Positions 1 to 9,488 of a DNA stretch of 64,000 nt are shown piece by piece. The notes beneath the pieces were generated by a model, which worked only from the letters and a program-made list of their open reading frames with translations, was not told the origin of the DNA and did no database searches. A program made the translations under genes and the position numbers. Each line of letters opens with the position of its first letter. Position 1 is the first letter of the stretch. Source of the DNA: Streptomyces sp. MUM 2J (GTDB taxonomy: Bacteria > Actinomycetota > Actinomycetes > Streptomycetales > Streptomycetaceae); the NCBI RefSeq assembly GCF_022414535.1, contig NZ_JADWYM010000027.1, positions 32,049-96,048 of the forward strand, given 5' to 3'.

Positions 1-16
1 GAAAGGGGGCCGCCCG

Positions 17-658
17 GTGAGCGGCAGGGAACGGGTCCTGGGGCGGGTGCGGCGCGCGCTGGCCGATGTACCGCGGGACGACACGCCGTACGAGCGGGCG
101 GTGGCGCGCGGCTATCTGCGGGTGCACGGCGAGCGGACCGCCGCGCGGGCGGTGGATCTGCTGGCGGAGAACCTGGCGGACTACCGGGCGCTCGTGCACC
201 GGTGTGCCGCCGGGGAGACGGCCGGTGTGATCGCGCGACTGCTTGCCGCGCGGGGCTCGTCGTCGGTACTCGTGCCGCCGGGGCTGGACGGGAACTGGCT
301 GCCGGCAGGCGGAGTGACACGGGTGGCGGACCGTGCGGAGAGCACGCCGCGGGAGCTGGACCGCGTGGACAGCGTCGTCACCGGCTGTGCCGTCGCGATC
401 GCCGAGACCGGCACGATCGTCCTGGACGGCTCCCCCGACCAGGGCCGGCGCCGGATCACCCTGGTCCCCGACCATCACATCTGTGTCGTCCGGGTCCCGG
501 ACCAGGTCGTCTCCTCGATTCCGCAGGCACTCGAACGGCTCACTCCGGGCCGGCCGTCGACGTGGATCTCCGGTCCGTCGGCCACCAGCGACATCGAGCT
601 GGACCGGGTGGAGGGTGTGCACGGGCCGCGCACGCTGGAGGTCGTCCTCGCCGGCTGA
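17..658 (+). CDS. LUD-domain protein, LutC/YkgG type
   Basis: The 213-residue product matches the LUD family that includes LutC, a component of the LutABC L-lactate oxidation complex; the GCAVAIAETGTIVLDG stretch (near residues 122-137) and the following PDHHICVVR segment are typical of it. LutC itself has no iron-sulfur cysteines, which fits this sequence. The GTG start at 17 is preceded by GAAAGGGGG at 1-9, so the gene is complete. It lies so close to the window edge that it is probably the last gene of an operon whose other members (a LutB-like iron-sulfur protein would be expected) lie to the left. Family assignment is firm; the actual substrate is inferred. Confidence 0.85.
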   Translation: MSGRERVLGRVRRALADVPRDDTPYERAVARGYLRVHGERTAARAVDLLAENLADYRALVHRCAAGETAGVIARLLAARGSSSVLVPPGLDGNWLPAGGVTRVADRAESTPRELDRVDSVVTGCAVAIAETGTIVLDGSPDQGRRRITLVPDHHICVVRVPDQVVSSIPQALERLTPGRPSTWISGPSATSDIELDRVEGVHGPRTLEVVLAG

Positions 659-1002
659 ACGCGGGACCGCCCTCTCCCCCGTGCCGCGGTGCGTGGCGCG
701 CGAAGGCGGTGCGCGTGTCCTCCGGTCGCCGCGGGTGCCGTGACGGCGGGTCCGGTGTGCGTCCGCGCGTCGGCGGCGTGACCGGAACGCTGCCGTGCCA
801 CCGGGGTGGGGCGGCCGGAGTCCGGGACGGCGGGAGATCCGGGAGTGCGGGACGGCGGGAGCGCCGGGAGCGAGCGGCGCCGGGGCGCGGACCCGGCCGG
901 GGGCCACCCGGAGATGACACCCGGACACGCCGCCCGGGTCGGGCGGCGGAGCGAGCGGGGCACCCGTCCCACGCCCGTGCCCCGTGGATCGGCGGAAAAC
1001 TA
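659..1002. other. Intergenic region with a short direct repeat, no gene
   Basis: I see no credible coding sequence between the LUD gene and the MoxR operon promoter. The stretch contains a 14-bp direct repeat, CGGGACGGCGGGAG, at 823-836 and 848-861, 25 bp apart. It may be a regulator site or simple low-complexity GC sequence. Confidence 0.4.
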
Positions 1003-1032
1003 CTGACAAGGGCGGTGAACAAGCGCTTAGAT
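1003..1032 (+). promoter_or_regulatory. Vegetative-type promoter with overlapping palindrome
   Basis: CTGACA (1003-1008) and TTAGAT (1027-1032) are separated by 18 bp and resemble -35 and -10 boxes of a housekeeping sigma factor. The perfect palindrome AAGCGCTT (1021-1028) overlaps the -10 box and could be a repressor site. Transcription would begin near 1039, which rules out the upstream in-frame GTG at 1034 and favours the TTG at 1088 as the MoxR start. Confidence 0.6.
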
Positions 1033-1087
1033 AGTGAGGCCGCACAGCGCCGGCCCCCTGATCCGCCCGCGACCGCCGGAGGCGCAC

Positions 1088-1941
<854 letters not shown>

Positions 1942-1945
<4 letters not shown>

Positions 1946-3297
1946 CCGGCGAGTCGGACGTCGCGGCGCGGCTGACCGGGTTCGTCGCCGCTCTGCGCGA
2001 CCACGGCGTGCGCATCGGCACCGGTGAGACGGTGGACGCGGCCCGGGCCGTGCGGGCGCTGGGGCTGGCCGACCGGGAACTGCTGCGTGAGGGACTCGCC
2101 GCCACCCTGCTGCACACCGCCGGGCAGCGGCAGGTGTTCGACGCGGTGTTCGCCCTGTACTTCCCGCAGGGCGTCGGCGCACCGGACGCGGACGGGGCCG
2201 GGCCCGAGGAGCTGCGCGAGCGACTGGCGTCGGCGCTGGCCGCGGACGACGTCGCCCTCATGGCGCGGCTGGCGATCGAGGCCGTCGACGGCCTGGGCGG
2301 ATACGGGGGCGCGCCGGGAGCGGGCGGCTGGTCCTCGTACCAGACCCTGCAACGGCTCCGCCCGCAGACGCTGCTCGCGCGGGTCCGCGACGACCTGCGG
2401 GCGCGGGGCGGCGGGGACTTCGCCGATCGGCTGCTCGACGACGAGATCCGCCGGCGCATCGAGGTGTTCCGGGGGCAGGTCGCAGCGGAGGCGCGCCGTC
2501 GGGTGGCCGAGCGGCGGGGGCGCGACGAGATCGCCCGGCGTGCGGTCGCGCCGTCCGCCGACCGGGTGGACTTCCTGTACGCGGGCCGCGACCGGCTGGC
2601 GGAGCTGCGCCGGACGGTCCAACCGCTCGCCCGCACGCTGGCGACGCGACTCGCCGCACGGCGCCGCAGGGCCGCTCGCGGCACGATCGATCTGCGGCGC
2701 ACGCTGCGCGGCTCGTTGTCGACGGGGGGCGTGCCGGTCCGACCGGTCCTGCGCCGGCGCCGTCCCGCGCGGCCCGAACTGGTGCTGCTGTGCGACGTGT
2801 CCGGGTCGGTCGCGGGCTTCTCGGACTTCACGATGCTGCTGGTTCAGGCCCTGCACGACCAGTTCAGCAAGGTGCGGGTGTTCGGCTTCGTCAACCGGAT
2901 CGACGAGGTGACAGGGCTGCTGGTGCACGGCACGGCCGATGCCGCGGGCCTCGGCGCACGCATCCGGGCACAGGCCCGGCTCACGGGCTGGCACGACAGC
3001 AGCGACTACGGCGCGGCGCTGGGCGAGTTCACCGAGCGGTACGGCGCCGCGGTGGGGCCGCGGACCACCGTGTTCGTGCTCGGGGACGCACGGACGAACA
3101 TGGCGGATCCGAACCTTCCGGCGCTGCGGTGGATCGCCGGGCAGGCCCGCCGTGTGCACTGGCTGAACCCCGAGCCCCGCTCCCAGTGGGGCACGGGCGA
3201 CTCGGCCGCGCCCGAGTACGCCGAGCTGGTGGCGATGCACGAGTGCCGCACCGCCCGCCAGCTCAGCGCCCTGGTGGGCCGGTTGCTGCCGGTGTGA
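1942..3297 (+). CDS. VWA domain protein, CoxE-like
   Basis: The 451-residue protein carries a C-terminal von Willebrand A domain with an intact metal-site motif DVSGS (D285, S287, S289) and is long and arginine-rich before it, as in the CoxE family. CoxE-type proteins work with a MoxR ATPase in maturing metalloenzymes such as CO dehydrogenase, but no molybdoenzyme genes are visible nearby. Start ATG 1942 overlaps the MoxR stop by four bases. An open frame extends far upstream of this ATG, but it is a GC-codon artefact that runs through the LUD and MoxR genes in another frame. Confidence 0.85.
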
Positions 3298-3311
3298 GGA
3301 CCCGGCGGGAC

Positions 3312-3359
3312 GGGCACGGCGGGGCCTGCGGGTCAGGCTTCGCCTGCCCTGGCGTGCCC
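3312..3359. terminator. Nested inverted repeats between convergent genes
   Basis: An outer repeat GGGCACG (3312-3318) / CGTGCCC (3353-3359) encloses a tight hairpin CAGGC-TTC-GCCTG (3334-3346). It lies between the convergent VWA and dehydratase genes and probably terminates both. There is no T-run, as is common in actinomycetes. Confidence 0.5.
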
Positions 3360-3396
3360 ACCCGCGCCGGGCGGACGCATGCCGTCGGGACCGCGG

Positions 3397-4371
3397 TCAC
3401 TGCCCCGCGCCGCAGAGCCGGGCGAAGCGTTCGGCGTCGATGTTCCCGCCGGACAGGATCAGGCCGACACGGCGCGGGAGACGTCCGGCGCGGCCCGAGA
3501 GGAGGACGGCCAGCGGGGTGGCGCCGCTCGGTTCGAGGACGATCTTCAGCCGCTCGAAGGCGAACCTCATCGCGGCGCGGATCTCGTCGTCGCTCACCAG
3601 CGCGATCTCGTCGACGAGGCGCCGGTTGACGGAGAACGTCAGTTCACCGGGGATCTCCAGGGCCTGGCCGTCGGCGATGGTGCGCGGCACCGGGACCGCG
3701 ACGCGCCGGCCCGCCGCCAGGGAGCGCCGGGTGTCGTCGCCCGCCTCCGGCTCCACACCGATCATGCGGATCCCGGAACGCAGTCCCTTGGCGGCCGTGG
3801 CGCTGCCCGCCATCAGACCGCCTCCCCCGACCGGCACCACCAGGGCGTCAAGCTCTCCCGCCTCTTCGAGGAGTTCGAGGGCGGCCGTGCCCTGCCCGGC
3901 CATGATGTGCGGGTGCTCGTAGGGCGGGATGAGGGTGAGGCCCCGCTCGGCGGCCAGGGCGCCGGCGATGGCGACGCGGTCGCCGCTGTAGCGGTCGTAG
4001 GTCACGACCTCGGCGCCGTAGCCCTCGGTGGCCGCCCGCTTGGCGCGTGGCGCGTCCTCGGGCATGACGATGACGGCCGTGGTGCCGAGTTCGCGGGCGA
4101 CCAGCGCGACGGCCTGGGCATGGTTGCCGGAGGAGTAGGCGGCGATGCCGCGCGCGCGTTGCTCCGGGGCGAGGCGGGAGGCCGCGTGGTAGGCCCCACG
4201 GAACTTGAAGGCGCCCATGCGCTGGAAGTTCTCGCACTTGAGGAACACCTCGGCGCCCACGAGCGCGTCCAGCGTGCGGGAGCGCACGACGGGCGTGCGG
4301 TGGACGGCGCCCTTGATCCGCGCGGCGGCGTCGCGCACGTCGTCCAGGGTCAGGGGCGGTGCGGTGGTCAC
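3397..4371 (-). CDS. PLP-dependent threonine/serine dehydratase
   Basis: This is a fold-type II PLP enzyme of 324 residues. The PLP lysine is K56 in GAFKFRGA, the SSGNHAQA loop follows, and the glycine-rich phosphate loop is PVGGGGLMAG. It has no C-terminal ACT domain, so it resembles the catabolic threonine dehydratases and serine racemases rather than the biosynthetic IlvA. Expected reaction: deamination of threonine or serine to the 2-oxo acid. The GTG start at 4371 overlaps the stop of the upstream regulator gene (GTGA), and GAGGGAGA lies before it, so both are in one operon. Racemase activity on serine is an alternative that sequence alone cannot exclude. Confidence 0.85.
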   Translation of the reverse strand: MTTAPPLTLDDVRDAAARIKGAVHRTPVVRSRTLDALVGAEVFLKCENFQRMGAFKFRGAYHAASRLAPEQRARGIAAYSSGNHAQAVALVARELGTTAVIVMPEDAPRAKRAATEGYGAEVVTYDRYSGDRVAIAGALAAERGLTLIPPYEHPHIMAGQGTAALELLEEAGELDALVVPVGGGGLMAGSATAAKGLRSGIRMIGVEPEAGDDTRRSLAAGRRVAVPVPRTIADGQALEIPGELTFSVNRRLVDEIALVSDDEIRAAMRFAFERLKIVLEPSGATPLAVLLSGRAGRLPRRVGLILSGGNIDAERFARLCGAGQ

Positions 4372-4679
4372 GGTCGGTCTCCCTCGGGAGTCGGGCGGGC
4401 GGCGGTTGCTCTGGCCTGGGAGAGGTAGCTGCAGGCGGACGCCCGGGAGATGCCGAGGCGCCCGGCGACCCGTTCGACGGCGCGGCGCACCGCGAAGACG
4501 CCGTGCTCGTCCAGGCCGCGGAAGAGCGCCAGTCGGCGCTCCCGGTCCAGCGCGGCCCAGGTGCGGTCCTGGCCGCGCAGATGGGTGTCGACGAGGGCGC
4601 CGACGACCGCGTCGACGTCGTTGCCGAACGTGGTGACGGGCTCGTCTGCCGTCGCGGCCCCGGCGAGGGCGCCGGGCAT
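4368..4679 (-). CDS. DauR-like HTH transcriptional regulator, HTH domain only
   Basis: The 103-residue product ends in a segment (LDEHGVFAVRRAVERVAGRL, then GISRASACSYL) that matches the C-terminal helix-turn-helix of the YheO/DauR family. The family's usual N-terminal PAS-like sensor is absent, so this is a stand-alone HTH protein. I set the start at ATG 4679 because AGGAGGAGAG stands just upstream. The frame stays open back to 4838 through a hexamer repeat that would add a Gln-Thr-rich N-terminus, so a longer protein is possible. It is coupled to the dehydratase gene and probably controls it through the palindromes at 4780-4814. Confidence 0.65.
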   Translation of the reverse strand: MPGALAGAATADEPVTTFGNDVDAVVGALVDTHLRGQDRTWAALDRERRLALFRGLDEHGVFAVRRAVERVAGRLGISRASACSYLSQARATAARPTPEGDRP

Positions 4680-4723
4680 CCGTCTCTCCTCCTGGACCGG
4701 GCAGTTCCGGACCTGGCCCCAGA

Positions 4724-4783
4724 TCTGGGTCTGGCTCTGGGTCTGGGTCTGGGTCTGGGTCTGGGTCTCCGTCTGGATCTGGA
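4724..4783. repeat. Hexanucleotide tandem repeat, TCTGGG units
   Basis: Ten consecutive 6-bp units occupy 60 bp. Units at 4724 and 4736-4765 are perfect TCTGGG (six in all); the remaining ones differ at one or two bases (TCTGGC, TCTCCG, TCTGGA twice). It lies in the leader of the HTH-dehydratase operon. Since the unit is six bases, copy-number change would not shift frame if the tract is translated. Confidence 0.9.
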
Positions 4784-4814
4784 CATTCAGTCCATGACCT
4801 GGACGGACCATCCA
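4780..4814. promoter_or_regulatory. Two TGGA-N7-TCCA palindromes, candidate operators
   Basis: TGGACATTCAGTCCA (4780-4794) and TGGACGGACCATCCA (4800-4814) share the form TGGA-N7-TCCA and start exactly 20 bp apart, about two helical turns. Both lie upstream of the minus-strand HTH-dehydratase operon. They are the best candidates for its regulator binding sites, probably autoregulatory. Confidence 0.6.
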
Positions 4815-4905
4815 AACAGAGAGGTCCGGGGAGGGCAAGGGGTGGGCGGGAGCAGACAGGTGGCCGTGGGCCGGGGCGCCCGGCGGGCGGCGAGCCGCCG
4901 CCCGA

Positions 4906-4934
4906 CCGGTACCCGGGTTCCGTTCCGGTACCGG
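4906..4934. terminator. Inverted repeat after the flavodoxin-fold gene
   Basis: CCGGTACC (4906-4913) and GGTACCGG (4927-4934) form an 8-bp stem with a 13-base loop just past the stop of the minus-strand gene ending at 4980. A terminator role is likely but not proven; the surrounding sequence is full of CCGGT copies. Confidence 0.4.
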
Positions 4935-4979
4935 GATCCGGCCCGGTGCCCGGTGCCGATCCGGTCCGGTTCCGGGCGG

Positions 4980-5432
4980 TCAGTCCATCAGTCCCGCCGC
5001 CACCGTCGCACCCAGCTCCCAGCAGGCCTCGGTGCCGTCCTTGCCGGGCGCGCCGGTCACGGTCACCGGATCGGCGGCGCGTCGCCAGCCGAGACCGGTG
5101 GTGATCGACTCGATGCCGCGCACGGCGCCCGTGACGTCGTTGCCGCCGTGGACGTAGAACCCGAAGGGCCGGCCCCGGGTGGAGTCCAGGCACGGGTAGT
5201 ACACCTGGTCGAAGAAGTGCTTGAGCGCACCGGACATGTAGCCGAGGTTCGCCGGAGTGCCCAGCAGGTACCCGTCGGCCTCCAGCACGTCGGAGGCGGT
5301 GGCGGCGAGCGCGGCCCGCCGCACCACCCGCACCCCCTCGATCTCCGGGGCACCGGCTCCCGAGACGACGGCCTCGAACAGCGCCTGGCAGTTCGGAGAC
5401 GGTGTGTGATGCACGATCAGCAAGGTGGCCAC
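4980..5432 (-). CDS. Flavodoxin-fold NAD(P)H-dependent FMN reductase-like protein
   Basis: The 150-residue product begins with the flavodoxin-type strand and phosphate loop TLLIVHHTPSPN and has the GYLLGTPANLGYMSGALKHFFD segment typical of FMN-binding NAD(P)H reductases. It would be a soluble flavoprotein. I placed the start at the GTG at 5432 (VATLLIV); an upstream in-frame start at 5480 only adds a low-complexity stretch. It stands alone between the dehydratase operon and the divergent PEBP gene. The electron acceptor cannot be inferred. Confidence 0.75.
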   Translation of the reverse strand: MATLLIVHHTPSPNCQALFEAVVSGAGAPEIEGVRVVRRAALAATASDVLEADGYLLGTPANLGYMSGALKHFFDQVYYPCLDSTRGRPFGFYVHGGNDVTGAVRGIESITTGLGWRRAADPVTVTGAPGKDGTEACWELGATVAAGLMD

Positions 5433-5518
5433 GGGCCCCCAGCCTGCCGGTGAGGGCCCGCCCGCCGCAAGCCGGGCCACCGGCGCATGTCCGCCGGGCG
5501 GCGGGGTACCCCGGGCGC

Positions 5519-5971
5519 ATGTCCGGTATCGAACTCAGCAGCAGCGCCTTCGGCGACCACGCCACGGTTCCCCGCCGGTACGCGTTGGAGGGCGAGAACG
5601 AGTCCCCTCCGCTGACCTGGTCAGGCGTACCGGACGGCACAGCGGAGCTGGTCCTGCTGTGCGAGGACCCCGACGCTCCGTCGGGGACCTTCGTGCACTG
5701 GGTCGTCGTCGGCATCGACCCCCGCGCCGGGGGCGCACCCGCGGGCGTCGACCCGCAGGGCGGCACCGGTCTCGTCAACGGCTACGGCCGGCGCGGCTGG
5801 GGCGGGCCGCATCCGCCTCCCGGCGACGAGGCCCACCGGTACTACTTCCGTCTGTACGCCCTCGCCGAGCCGTGCGTCCTGCCCGACGCACCCGCGGCCG
5901 GACAGGTGCACGAGGCGGTCGAGAGGGGACAGCTGGCAAGCGGGACCCTGGTGGGCCTCTACCGGCGCTGA
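5519..5971 (+). CDS. YbhB/YbcL family Raf-kinase-inhibitor-like (PEBP) protein
   Basis: The 150-residue sequence follows the PEBP pattern from end to end: SPPLTWSGVPDGTAELVLLCEDPDAP, then FVHWVVVGI, then GYGRRGWGGPHPPPGDEAHRYYFRLYAL. These regions form the ligand pocket in the bacterial YbhB family, whose physiological role is poorly known. It has no signal peptide, so it is probably cytoplasmic. The start is ATG 5519. Confidence 0.9.
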   Translation: MSGIELSSSAFGDHATVPRRYALEGENESPPLTWSGVPDGTAELVLLCEDPDAPSGTFVHWVVVGIDPRAGGAPAGVDPQGGTGLVNGYGRRGWGGPHPPPGDEAHRYYFRLYALAEPCVLPDAPAAGQVHEAVERGQLASGTLVGLYRR

Positions 5972-6047
5972 CCCGGCCCCGCCGGCACCGGAACCGCCCC
6001 GCGGGGCCCGTCACCACGGGCTCACGCCCGGGCCCGGGCCGACCGGG

Positions 6048-6701
6048 TCACGCCTGGGCCGGTGCGACGCGCAGCACCCGCAGCACGTCGTCGTCCGACA
6101 CCTGCTCGAAGTCCTCGTACCACAGGCCGACGGCCCTGAAGTCGGGTGGCAGGGACAGGCAGACGAGGTCGTCCACCTCGGGGCGCAGCAGCTCCGCCGC
6201 CTCGGGAGAGGACACCGGAACCGCCAGCACCACGCTCTCGGGGGCACTGCGGCGCACGGCGCGCAGGGCGGCACGCGCCGTCGCGCCGGTGGCGAGGCCG
6301 TCGTCGACGACGATCGCCGTACGCCCCGACAGATCCGCGGCCGGCCGACCCTCACGGTACAGCCGCTCGCGGCGGCGCAGCTCGGCACGCTCCCGCTCGA
6401 CGACGGGGGCGAGATCGGCCTCGCTCAATCCCAGCAACTGGAGGTTCTGCCGGTCGTACAGCGGAGGTTCGTCGCCCGCGAGGGCACCGACGCCGAGTTC
6501 CGGCTGGAAGGGAGCACCGATCTTGCGGACGACCAGCACGTCCAGAGGGGCCCGCAGCTCACGGGCGACCTCCAGGGCGACAACGACGCCCCCGCGCGGC
6601 AGTGCGAGGACCACCGGGCGGGGCAGTGCGCCGCCGTCGTACAGGGCGCGCAGAGGCGCGGCGAGTTGCCGCCCGGCCTCCTGGCGATCCCGGAAGCGCA
6701 T
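6048..6701 (-). CDS. Phosphoribosyltransferase-domain protein
   Basis: The 217-residue protein has a PRPP-binding loop TAIVVDDGLATGAT and an N-terminal RPVVLALPRGGVVVALEVA segment, the pattern of a family of orphan phosphoribosyltransferases. In many actinobacteria a domain of this type is fused to a dienelactone hydrolase-like domain; here the hydrolase is the separate upstream gene (6815-7486). The two probably share the promoter at 7557-7581. The base substrate is unknown. Confidence 0.82.
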   Translation of the reverse strand: MRFRDRQEAGRQLAAPLRALYDGGALPRPVVLALPRGGVVVALEVARELRAPLDVLVVRKIGAPFQPELGVGALAGDEPPLYDRQNLQLLGLSEADLAPVVERERAELRRRERLYREGRPAADLSGRTAIVVDDGLATGATARAALRAVRRSAPESVVLAVPVSSPEAAELLRPEVDDLVCLSLPPDFRAVGLWYEDFEQVSDDDVLRVLRVAPAQA

Positions 6702-6814
6702 GACTCAGCCCTCCTTCGGCAGGGGCCCCGACGCCGTCCGGACCGTTGCCGGGCGCCCGCCGGGCGGACGCGTCACGGCCCGGCCGTGCCCCGGGGTCCG
6801 GGCCGGGCGTTCGG

Positions 6815-7486
6815 TCAGCCGCCGCGCGCCGCCTGCTGCGCGGCGGCCAGCCGGTCCAGGCACCAGGTGCGCGTCGTCTCGGCCACTTCCTCCAGTGTGC
6901 CCGGCTCCTCGAACAGGTGACTCGCGCCGGGGACGATCCGCAGCTCGTGAGGGGCGTGCAGCGCCCGGGCGGCGGCCTCGTTGAGCCGCAGCACCTCCGG
7001 ATCGTGGCCGCCGACCAGCAGCAGCACCGGGGCGCGGACCTCCGGCAGCGCGTCGGCGGCGAGGTCGGGCCGGCCTCCGCGGGACACCACCGTGAGGACA
7101 CCGTCCGGGTGCCGGGCCGCCGCCACCAGGGCCGCCGCCGCTCCGGTGCTGGCGCCGAAGAGGGCGACGGGCAGATCGCGGGTACCGGGCTCGGCCAGCA
7201 GCCAGTCGAGCGCGCCCGTCAGGCGCCGGCCGAGCAGGCCGATGTCGAAGCGGAACTCGGCGGTGACCCGGTCGCGGACTTCCTCCTCCTCGGTGAGCAG
7301 GTCGATCAGGAGGGTCCCGAGTCCGCCGCCGCGCAGCCGTTCGGCGACCATCCTGTTGCGCGGGCTGTGCCGGGAGCTGCCGCTGCCGTGTGCGAACAGC
7401 ACCACGGCCCCGGCCCGCTCCGGCACCTCCAGGTCCCCGACGAGTGCCGCGTCGCCGGCGGGCACCTGGACCGTTCGGGAGATCAT
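6815..7486 (-). CDS. Alpha/beta hydrolase, dienelactone hydrolase-like
   Basis: The 223-residue protein has FAHGSGSSRHSPRN as the oxyanion-hole region and a nucleophile elbow GASTG (Ser in ALFGASTGAAAAL), then VLLLVGGHDPEV with the acid and GASHLFEEPG with the catalytic histidine. All triad positions are therefore present. It has no signal peptide. The paired phosphoribosyltransferase gene lies 113 bp downstream, and a SigB-like promoter lies upstream, suggesting general-stress expression. Confidence 0.82.
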   Translation of the reverse strand: MISRTVQVPAGDAALVGDLEVPERAGAVVLFAHGSGSSRHSPRNRMVAERLRGGGLGTLLIDLLTEEEEVRDRVTAEFRFDIGLLGRRLTGALDWLLAEPGTRDLPVALFGASTGAAAALVAAARHPDGVLTVVSRGGRPDLAADALPEVRAPVLLLVGGHDPEVLRLNEAAARALHAPHELRIVPGASHLFEEPGTLEEVAETTRTWCLDRLAAAQQAARGG

Positions 7487-7556
7487 GGCGCTCCCCTTCC
7501 CGGGTCGGATCGCGTCCGGGCACGGCGCACGCCCGAGCGCCCTGTGCGAGCCTCCA

Positions 7557-7581
7557 GTACCCTCCGAGCGCAGGTAAAAAC
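7557..7581 (-). promoter_or_regulatory. SigB-type stress promoter
   Basis: On the minus strand GTTT (7578-7581) and GGGTAC (7557-7562) are separated by 15 bases. This fits the GNNTN14-16GGGTAC/T pattern of the Streptomyces general-stress sigma factors. It lies 71 bp upstream of the hydrolase start at 7486. Confidence 0.55.
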
Positions 7582-8104
7582 GTTTGCGCCCTTTCCGCTC
7601 CCTTAACGCCGGAACACCATGAAAAAAGGGAGCCGAAGTGCGTTATCAGCCACGCGGCTCATCCCATCCGGCGTAATCTCCGCACCGGAAAGGGCTGGTT
7701 GCACACCGAACTCCCGCCGAGCGCGAAGGGACGCGGCGGTGCCCTGCCCGATCGGCAGTTGTCCCGTTACTCTGAAATCGGCCTCTGCCGGGTGGGGACT
7801 CGGCTCCGGGGGGTGAGGCGTTGCCCGTTCAACCGTATCCTGACGCGTTTGCCGACGCGGTTGTCGGGGGTCGTCCCGGCATCGGCAACGGCACTGAGTG
7901 CGGCACCGGTCGCCGCACCGATCGTCATTCCGTACCCGCCGTCCGCCGCGGGGGGCACGTGGACACACAGGGTGACGCGCACGTTGACGCATATGTGGCG
8001 GGTGGGGCCCCCGAGTACGGCATGATGGGCGCTCCGCGCCGCCGCGGCCCCCGGCACCCGGCCGCGCGACCGAAGCCGATTCGAGGGCGAACGGAGCGTC
8101 GGTC
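7582..8104. other. Intergenic region, no supported gene
   Basis: More than 500 bp between the hydrolase promoter and the antiporter start. It contains short open frames on both strands, none with a recognisable protein pattern plus a good ribosome binding site. Part of it (about 7560-7680) is less GC-rich than the surroundings. The antiporter promoter must be here, but I cannot place it. Confidence 0.4.
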
Positions 8105-9454
8105 TTGGGCCTGAACCCGCTGCGCGGCAGCACCCGGCTCGGCCTGCCGCGCGTCGTCGTCGGTGCCGGGGCCGCGGTCTGCCTCGGGCTGGTGGCCGGC
8201 GCCGTCTGGCGGCCCGACACCTTCATCGGCAATCCCGGCTACGGCTACACCGCCCTGCTGCTCCTCTCGATCGGTCTCTACGGCAGCACGCACGACATCG
8301 ATCTGTCCGAGGTCAGAGGCTCCTTACGGGTCGTGGTGGTCGCCGTCACCGTCGGCGTCGTCCTCAAGGCGACGCTGATCGCCGCGGTGATGGTGCTCGC
8401 CTTCCACCGCACCGAGTACCTCGTGCTCGGCATCGCCGTGGCCCAGATCGACCCGCTGTCGGTGGCGGCCATGCAGGACAACGAGCGGGTCACACCGCGC
8501 GCCAAGGCGATCCTGTCGATCTGGGCGTCCTTCGACGACCCCATGACGGTCCTGCTCACCGTCTACTTCTCCGCCCTCGCCCTGCGCATGGGGGCAGCCG
8601 GCAACCCGTCCGGTTCGGTGGCCTCGGACACCGCGGACGTCTTCGGCAACCTGCTGCTGAACCTGCTGCTGTTCGGGGCGGTGGTCCTGCTGTGGACGCT
8701 GGTGGGGGTGCGCCGGCTGCTGAGACGGCGCCGGTCCGCCGCGGGCGACGCCGCAGCGCTCGCCTCCGTCCCCGTGAGGGCACCGGACCGGCCCCGCCAC
8801 GTCGACGTGGTGGCGCTGGTGCTGGTCGTCGCGCTCGTGGCGGTCGCCGCGTCCACCACGCTGGTCCTCGCCGTGGCGCTGGCCGGACTGGTGGTCCGTC
8901 TGGGCCGCTTCGCCCCCGCCCTGGAAGGCGCGGTGACGTTCGCCTTCCTCGCCGCCTCCGCCCTCCTCGGGGCGGTGCTGTCCGGCGGCATCGACTTCTA
9001 CCAGGGGCTCGTGCTCGGCGTGGCCGCCTTCGCGGCGCAGTTCCTGGCCACCCTGCTGATCGGCCGGCTGCTGGTGCGGCCCCGGCTGAGCCGGGCGGAC
9101 CGCGCCCACCTGGGCCTGGGCCAGCAGAACGGCATCACCGCGATCACCCTGGCCCTGACCCTGGAGTCGACGTTCCCCGGCACCGTCGCCGCCGTCGGCC
9201 CGGCGATCGTGACGGTCAACCTCCTGCACTACGGCTTCCGGTGGGCCCGCGCCGACGCCTGGAGCTGGGCGGCGGTGCGCGCCTGGGCGCCGGCCCGGGC
9301 CCGGCGCGGAGCCATGGGCCTGTCCTGGTCGCCCCTGCCCCCGACCGCCCCCGAGGCGGTGGCGCACCGCCTCGGCGCACCCGAGGCGGAGCAGGGTGTG
9401 GATCCGGACCCGGGCGGGACGAGTACGCGGTCCCACGAACGGGGATCGCCCTGA
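8105..9454 (+). CDS. Cation/proton antiporter, CPA1-like membrane protein
   Basis: The 449-residue product is strongly hydrophobic with about ten membrane segments and resembles sodium/proton antiporters; YTALLLLSIGLYGSTHDI and the AQIDPLSVAAMQDN and WASFDDPMTVLLTVYF segments carry the paired acidic residues expected in the ion path. The C-terminal 60 residues are hydrophilic and probably cytoplasmic. The start is TTG 8105; a later start inside the first helix is possible because the upstream ribosome binding site is weak. Confidence 0.75.
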   Translation: MGLNPLRGSTRLGLPRVVVGAGAAVCLGLVAGAVWRPDTFIGNPGYGYTALLLLSIGLYGSTHDIDLSEVRGSLRVVVVAVTVGVVLKATLIAAVMVLAFHRTEYLVLGIAVAQIDPLSVAAMQDNERVTPRAKAILSIWASFDDPMTVLLTVYFSALALRMGAAGNPSGSVASDTADVFGNLLLNLLLFGAVVLLWTLVGVRRLLRRRRSAAGDAAALASVPVRAPDRPRHVDVVALVLVVALVAVAASTTLVLAVALAGLVVRLGRFAPALEGAVTFAFLAASALLGAVLSGGIDFYQGLVLGVAAFAAQFLATLLIGRLLVRPRLSRADRAHLGLGQQNGITAITLALTLESTFPGTVAAVGPAIVTVNLLHYGFRWARADAWSWAAVRAWAPARARRGAMGLSWSPLPPTAPEAVAHRLGAPEAEQGVDPDPGGTSTRSHERGSP

Positions 9455-9464
9455 AGAGGGAAGC

Positions 9465-9488
9465 CGACAGGATCGACCGGTCCTGTCG
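9465..9488. terminator. Hairpin after the antiporter gene
   Basis: CGACAGGA (9465-9472) and TCCTGTCG (9481-9488) make a perfect 8-bp stem around an 8-base loop, ten bases after the antiporter stop. No T-run follows. Confidence 0.55.

Noticed and set aside
6036..6049. GGGCC-GACC-GGGTC near the phosphoribosyltransferase stop
   Set aside because: Two mismatches in the right half and a position between convergent gene ends, not before a gene.
7767..8057. Possible small glycine-zipper membrane protein, minus strand
   Set aside because: Only a short stretch (TIGAATGAALSAVADAG) is suggestive; the rest is arginine-rich and there is no clear ribosome binding site.
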